A stretch of 31,887 bases of DNA, taken from the IMG/VR virus record IMGVR_UViG_3300021956_000052, positions 1 to 31,887 of that record. One strand, 5' to 3'. Positions 28,471-31,887 of this stretch are shown here, piece by piece. The notes beneath the pieces are model-generated. The model did no database searches. It was not told the origin of the DNA and was given only the letters and a program-made list of their open reading frames with translations. Source of the DNA: a virus. Every line of letters starts with the position of its first letter. The first letter of the stretch is position 1. The translations under genes and the position numbers were made by a program.

Positions 28471-29340
28471 ATGGCACTTCCTGCCACTGATGCCGTTCAG
28501 GCTATCGCCTTTTTACGGCATCTATTCAAGCCGTACTCAGACGGCTTCATTGAAATCCGTCCGCTATCCAAGCACAAGCCCCACGCTAATCGGACTACCT
28601 ACAGGCTCCCTGAATGCCTAAAAGGAGAAGCCGGGCAAGCACTGAGCCAGCACATCATCAGCCTTGCAATGCGTGGCTATGATGTTTATGTAGGCGTATG
28701 TCCAAGGGTTGCTCCTGAAGGTCCAGGGCGCAAGCTGGGCAAAGATGCAATCGAGCAGGTTGGCACAGTCTGGGTAGATCTAGATTCCAAGGTTCCGGGC
28801 AGTTGTAAAGAAATACTTGATGACTGCGACATTGTTATTAGCACGGGTAATGGCTGGCACGGGTACAAGATTCTAACCACTCCGAAGCTTTGCAAGTCAG
28901 CAAGAGAGCGCACCACGCTTGAATACCGCATCCGTGACTTTGCAGACAAACTTCTACCCGGTACTGATAACGTCTCGAATCTAGATCGCATCCTGCGAGT
29001 GCCTGGAACTCTAAACTGGAAGGACGCAGACAATCCTAAAGCCGTAACGATGCTCAAGGGTGGAGGCATCAAACCAACATACAAGCAATCCTTGTTAGTT
29101 GAGACGTTCGGCGATGAGCGGTTAGATGCTCTGCTTGCATCTGCCAAGGCTGGCGAGCTTGGACACGCAATTCCAATGATTCGCCATGCTTCCGGTCGTT
29201 ACACTGGATGCCTTGATACTTTCTTCCTCGAACTCGAGCAGGCTTGCGTAAAAAGCAAATCTGATGCACGATGGTCATTCCTTTTGGATATCGTCCGAGC
29301 AGACCTGCCGGAGATTATGGAGCATTACTTTGGCAGATGA
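28471..29340 (+). CDS. Primase-polymerase (archaeo-eukaryotic primase type)
   Basis: 289 aa. YDVYVGVCPR, then VGTVWVDLDSK (metal-binding Asp pair), DIVISTGNGWHGYKIL (the S-G-x-G-x-H motif), and NLDRILRVPGTLNWKD are the order of motifs in prim-pol proteins of phages and plasmids. These start DNA synthesis and may extend primers. The helicase/ATPase is the next gene, with a start overlapping the stop. The structured leader upstream suggests that expression is controlled after transcription. No separate DNA polymerase gene is seen, so elongation probably uses the host enzyme or this protein. Confidence 0.9.
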   Translation: MALPATDAVQAIAFLRHLFKPYSDGFIEIRPLSKHKPHANRTTYRLPECLKGEAGQALSQHIISLAMRGYDVYVGVCPRVAPEGPGRKLGKDAIEQVGTVWVDLDSKVPGSCKEILDDCDIVISTGNGWHGYKILTTPKLCKSARERTTLEYRIRDFADKLLPGTDNVSNLDRILRVPGTLNWKDADNPKAVTMLKGGGIKPTYKQSLLVETFGDERLDALLASAKAGELGHAIPMIRHASGRYTGCLDTFFLELEQACVKSKSDARWSFLLDIVRADLPEIMEHYFGR

Positions 29341-30664
29341 ATGGTTTGATGAGTTAGACGCTACTCCGAAGCGTAGACCACGGGCAGAGCGTGGTGAGAT
29401 TACAGGCTACAGTTCCGATGATGGAACGCTTGCAAAGCTGATGCAGAGACACCCAGAAGGCGGAGGCCCATACGGTGGCAGAGATAACGCCCTGACAGCT
29501 TGTGTCGGTTACTATCGCTCCACACGGCTTGACTATAACTTTGCCATTGCTGGTATTCAGCACTGGAACCGTACCTATTGTGATCCACCGATGGAGGAAT
29601 ACGAGGTATTGGAGAAAGCCGGTAGAGCGTGGGTGGATTGGAAAGATTCCGACCTGCCACCGTTGACACCCGCCATGCTCCGAGCTGAACTTGAAAAGCC
29701 TGTAGAACCTAAGCGCAAACTGGAGTTTATGAACTGGCAACAGTTCTGTGAAGCGGCATCAGCTGCGGATGATGCTCAGTGGTTAGTTGAGAATCTAATC
29801 ACAAAGGGCGGGATGCACTTCATCACGGCTCCACCCGGAGGAGGTAAATCGTGGATTGCTGTTGACCTTGTACGGGCTTGTAACGAAGGCTCTCTATGGA
29901 TGGGTTGCCTATCTGTTACAAAGTGCAACATTCTCTACATCAATGAAGAGATGGGCATTGGTCGATTCTTTCAGCGGTTCTTCAAACTATCTCATGGCGC
30001 TTGCGAGAATGTTCACATTATGCAGAAGCAGATGGTGAAACTAGATAACGCTGAACACTTGGCAGACATCGTGCAGTACGTCAAAGACCATCAGATTCAG
30101 ATTGTGATTCTTGATACTTTCGTGCGTGTACATGGTTACGATGAGAATAGCAACACCGACATGGCTAAGCTCTATGATCGGATGAAGGGCATCAACGAAT
30201 CAGGTGCTGCCATCATTGCCCTACACCATCACAAGAAGGGCATACACGCCGGTCCTGTGGCTCACGAGGCTATGCGTGGAGCGGGTGAGATTGCAGCTCA
30301 AGCTGACCTTGTGGCAACGGTAGAACACAAGGATGGCATCTATACCATGAAGACCACTAAACAACGCCATATAGGCGAAGAGGACTTTGTGGAGGTGTCA
30401 TATCAAATCGTTACTGACCAGGACGGCATGATGCGTTTGAAGCATTGTGTCGGTGGTGCGGAGGCTACCAAAGAACAACAGCTGATAGAGCGTGTCTTGG
30501 ATGCGCTAGATCAGAATGAGAAGATGTCGGGTAATGCTCTTGCAGTCATCATTGGAGGTAATAAACAGGTGGCTTTGGCATTCCTAGAGACGATGAAAGA
30601 CCAAGGTTTGATACGCAGAATCGACCCTAAGTTTGTACGGAGTCCGTGGGTAAAAGTGGGCTAA
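29330..30664 (+). CDS. RecA-like replicative helicase/ATPase (RepA/AAA_25 type)
   Basis: 444 aa from TTG 29330, chosen for GGAG seven bases upstream and coupling to the primase stop; the frame extends 22 codons further but without a better site. The N-terminal ~130 residues contain a primase-C-terminal-like helical region (ALTACVGYYRSTRLDYN). ITAPPGGGKSWIAVDLVRA is Walker A (~167-182), NILYINEEMG follows, IQIVILDTFVRVHG is Walker B (~257-265), and IIALHHHKKG the sensor. The C-terminal ~70 residues resemble a winged helix (EKMSGNALAVIIGGNKQVAL, DQGLIRRID). It probably unwinds DNA with the primase. Confidence 0.9.
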   Translation: MADEWFDELDATPKRRPRAERGEITGYSSDDGTLAKLMQRHPEGGGPYGGRDNALTACVGYYRSTRLDYNFAIAGIQHWNRTYCDPPMEEYEVLEKAGRAWVDWKDSDLPPLTPAMLRAELEKPVEPKRKLEFMNWQQFCEAASAADDAQWLVENLITKGGMHFITAPPGGGKSWIAVDLVRACNEGSLWMGCLSVTKCNILYINEEMGIGRFFQRFFKLSHGACENVHIMQKQMVKLDNAEHLADIVQYVKDHQIQIVILDTFVRVHGYDENSNTDMAKLYDRMKGINESGAAIIALHHHKKGIHAGPVAHEAMRGAGEIAAQADLVATVEHKDGIYTMKTTKQRHIGEEDFVEVSYQIVTDQDGMMRLKHCVGGAEATKEQQLIERVLDALDQNEKMSGNALAVIIGGNKQVALAFLETMKDQGLIRRIDPKFVRSPWVKVG

Positions 30665-30665
30665 A

Positions 30666-30718
30666 TCTAACGGTACAAAAATCGGTACACTTAAGAGTAG
30701 TACTTAAGTACCGTTAGA
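30666..30718. repeat. Inverted and direct repeats, origin-like
   Basis: TCTAACGGTAC (30666-30676) and GTACCGTTAGA (30708-30718) are perfect 11-bp inverted arms. Between them lie a second CGGTAC (30683-30688) and ACTTAAG/CTTAAGT elements. Another GTACCGT is at 30813-30819. Two TTAGAAT..CCCCCT repeats follow (30715-30742). Confidence 0.7.
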
Positions 30719-30742
30719 ATAAATCCCCCTTAGAATCCCCCT

Positions 30743-30789
30743 ATGAGCAATCAGTAGCACCCACTTAGGGTGGGTGTACTGATGCTCAT
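30743..30789. other. Long 20-bp stem-loop upstream of the SSB-like gene
   Basis: ATGAGCA/TGCTCAT, TCAGTA/TACTGA and CACCCAC/GTGGGTG stack into one 20-bp stem with single-base bulges at 30750 and 30757 and loop TTAGG. No T-run follows on the plus strand. It may be an origin hairpin or an mRNA structure. Confidence 0.8.
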
Positions 30790-30832
30790 TATTCGGTGGA
30801 GGCGGCAACTCTGTACCGTCTAAAATATAGGT

Positions 30833-30860
30833 TTGACAATATCCGCTTTGTGGGTATATA
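30833..30860 (+). promoter_or_regulatory. Promoter for SSB-like gene and downstream array
   Basis: TTGACA (30833-30838), 16-bp spacer, TATATA (30855-30860). The leader holds two small hairpins (TGGCA-ATAG-TGCCA at 30867-30880 and GGGC-GGTA-GCCC at 30887-30897) before AAGGAG (30899-30904). Confidence 0.85.
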
Positions 30861-30910
30861 GTTGTGTGGCAATAGTGCCAAGTGACGGGCGGTAGCCCAA
30901 GGAGTAATCT

Positions 30911-31396
30911 ATGGGATTTTTTGCACAGCACACGACCTTCAGTGAAGGAAGTGGCAAGAAGTACAGCACAGCTGAAGCAGGTATTTACGCTTGCGCTCTC
31001 GTTTATGTGGGAGCGGTACAGAGCAAAAGCTTTGATGATCCAAACGTGATGGAGCCTAATCTAAAGTGGGTATTTGAAACCACAGAAGTCGGCGATGATG
31101 ACGGGCAACCATTCCGGTTTATTCAATATACGAAAACCACGTATGGGAATGACAAAGCCAAACTGACAATCCTGCTTGATGGAATGGTTGGTCGTATGAC
31201 CATGGATGCTTATAGCAACCTTGATCTACCAGCACTCAAAGCAAAACCATGGCAAGTTGTTGTTGGCACTCGCCAGAAAATGAACGGCGAGCTTACTAAT
31301 GTAATCGAAACCGTGAAGCCTGTAAAGGTTGCAGCTACAAAGCTACTACGCAAGGCTGTACCTACCGCTGACATCACCGATCCATTCGAGGACTAA
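30911..31396 (+). CDS. Putative single-stranded DNA-binding protein
   Basis: 161 aa. Beta-rich core (AGIYACALVYVGAVQSKSFD, LKWVFETTEVG, PFRFIQYTKTTYG, WQVVVGTRQKMNGE) compatible with an OB fold, followed by an acidic tip (ADITDPFED) like the polymerase/partner-binding tail of SSB proteins (D-x-P-F). It is transcribed from a strong promoter just after the helicase and origin-like repeats. The family resemblance is by layout and tail, not by a strong signature, so this is a likely but unproven assignment. Confidence 0.68.
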   Translation: MGFFAQHTTFSEGSGKKYSTAEAGIYACALVYVGAVQSKSFDDPNVMEPNLKWVFETTEVGDDDGQPFRFIQYTKTTYGNDKAKLTILLDGMVGRMTMDAYSNLDLPALKAKPWQVVVGTRQKMNGELTNVIETVKPVKVAATKLLRKAVPTADITDPFED

Positions 31397-31623
31397 TGAG
31401 GAACCACTACACGGTCGGCACTCTGGATGCCTTGGCGGTAATCGAAGATTGGAACCTGGACTTTGTATCTGGCTCCATCCTCAAGTACCTACAGCGCCAA
31501 GAGCATAAAGGGCAACAAGAGCAGGACAGGCTAAAGGTACTCTGGTACGCAGCCTATCTGGTTACACGCTCTAGGGAGTATGCCGACCGTGTAGTAAACG
31601 ATGCCAAGGAGATAAGAGAATGA
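31396..31623 (+). CDS. DUF3310 small protein
   Basis: 75 aa. MRNHYTVGTLDALAVIEDWN, LDFVSGSILKYLQRQEHKG, then DRLKVLWYAAYL follow the DUF3310 pattern (HY.....D.I..W.LDF..G...KY..R...KG..L.DL.KA.WY), common in phage genomes and of unsettled function. Start overlaps the SSB-like stop and stop overlaps the next ATG (ATGA), so the operon continues across the contig join into the Tad2-like array. Confidence 0.88.
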   Translation: MRNHYTVGTLDALAVIEDWNLDFVSGSILKYLQRQEHKGQQEQDRLKVLWYAAYLVTRSREYADRVVNDAKEIRE

Positions 31624-31887
31624 GAACGAAATTTAAAGTAGACCTGACTGCATATCGAGGCGATGAAGATGAGCCGTGGAGATTAGATCGTCTTGAAGAG
31701 TGGATGAGTTGGTATGCATTCAAGGTTGGTAGTCCAATGCACTGCATACACTCAGCTGTTCATTCTGTGCATGACCACAAGGGATGTTTTACTATTACGT
31801 TTAATCAAAAACCAACGCAACCAATGATGGATTGTGCTACATGGGCTTATTCAGAAGTAGGGGAAGTCGAAGAACTTCATTTTCAAT
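31620..31887 (+). CDS. N-terminal part of the ~103-aa hypothetical protein split by the contig ends
   Basis: The ATG overlaps the DUF3310 stop (ATGA), with AGGAGATAAG (31607-31616) as ribosome site. The protein begins MRTKFKVDLTAYRGDEDEPW and RLDRLEEWMSWYAFKVGS and runs open into the terminal repeat, where it joins the frame at the window start and ends at 190. Its family is not recognised. The repeat copy here differs at two residues from the left copy (Glu-Leu for Asp-Ile). Confidence 0.78.
   Translation, partial: MRTKFKVDLTAYRGDEDEPWRLDRLEEWMSWYAFKVGSPMHCIHSAVHSVHDHKGCFTITFNQKPTQPMMDCATWAYSEVGEVEELHFQ
31742..31887. repeat. Terminal overlap repeat, right copy
   Basis: Matches bases 1-146 with four mismatches, all in the last 20 bases. 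The unit genome is therefore about 31741 bp. Confidence 0.9.

Overview
The window is an essentially complete tailed-phage genome, siphovirus-like with an HK97-type head, linearised at an arbitrary point. The first 146 bases recur at the end (31742-31887), and one gene of about 103 codons reads across that junction (31620 to the end, then 1 to 190), so the unit genome is about 31.74 kb and circularly permuted or circular. The host cannot be named from sequence. Five genes show a -10 box exactly 6 nt before the start codon with no Shine-Dalgarno sequence, so the host probably tolerates leaderless mRNAs, as Deinococcus-Thermus and Actinobacteria do. Other genes use ordinary ribosome-binding sites. 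I see no integrase, tRNA, CRISPR array or insertion sequence.

Layout. (1) 1-1726, plus strand: a chain of small overlapping genes. Five consecutive ones carry a diverged DUF2829 (Tad2-like, Thoeris anti-defence 2) fold signature; the first is fused to an N-terminal helix-turn-helix. A one-TM protein follows. (2) 1701-3249: terminase small and large subunits. TerL has an in-frame TGA inside its Walker A region. (3) 3269-4092: a moron-like unit with its own promoter, one unknown gene and a strong terminator. (4) 4097-9296: portal, MuF-type minor head protein in the -1 frame of the portal end, prohead protease, major capsid protein, terminator. (5) 9336-22807: head-tail connectors, an accessory cassette (small membrane proteins, beta-helix protein, Ig/BppU-like proteins), tail completion proteins, tail tube, G/GT-type frameshifted tail chaperones, tape measure, tail hub, a large adhesin ending in BNR-like repeats, and a CHAP-like endolysin. 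(6) 22808-23933: metallophosphoesterase unit with operator-like palindromes, promoter and bidirectional terminator. (7) 23980-26370, minus strand: early operon with a LuxR-like HTH protein, a small acidic protein, an ERF recombinase, a sixth Tad2-like protein, a Gam/Gp157-like protein and, from its own promoter, a hypothetical protein. (8) 26447-31623, plus strand: Cro-like regulator, zinc-ribbon membrane protein, phage sigma-70 factor, VRR-NUC nuclease, a 300-bp RNA-rich control region, primase-polymerase, RecA-like helicase/ATPase, an origin-like repeat region, SSB-like protein, DUF3310 protein, and back into region 1.

How it may work. A divergent regulator pair with back-to-back -35 boxes at 26377-26440 is the likely early switch: leftward to recombination, rightward to sigma factor and replication. 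The late head and connector genes are preceded by three copies of TGTGGGATACT placed so that the A of ATG is the predicted +1. The phage sigma factor is the obvious candidate to recognise them. The replication operon appears to run without an evident internal promoter through the SSB-like gene, the Tad2-like array and the terminase. The observations most worth testing are the Tad2-like array, the TGA in TerL, the leaderless late promoters, the portal-MuF -1 overlap and the structured region before the primase.
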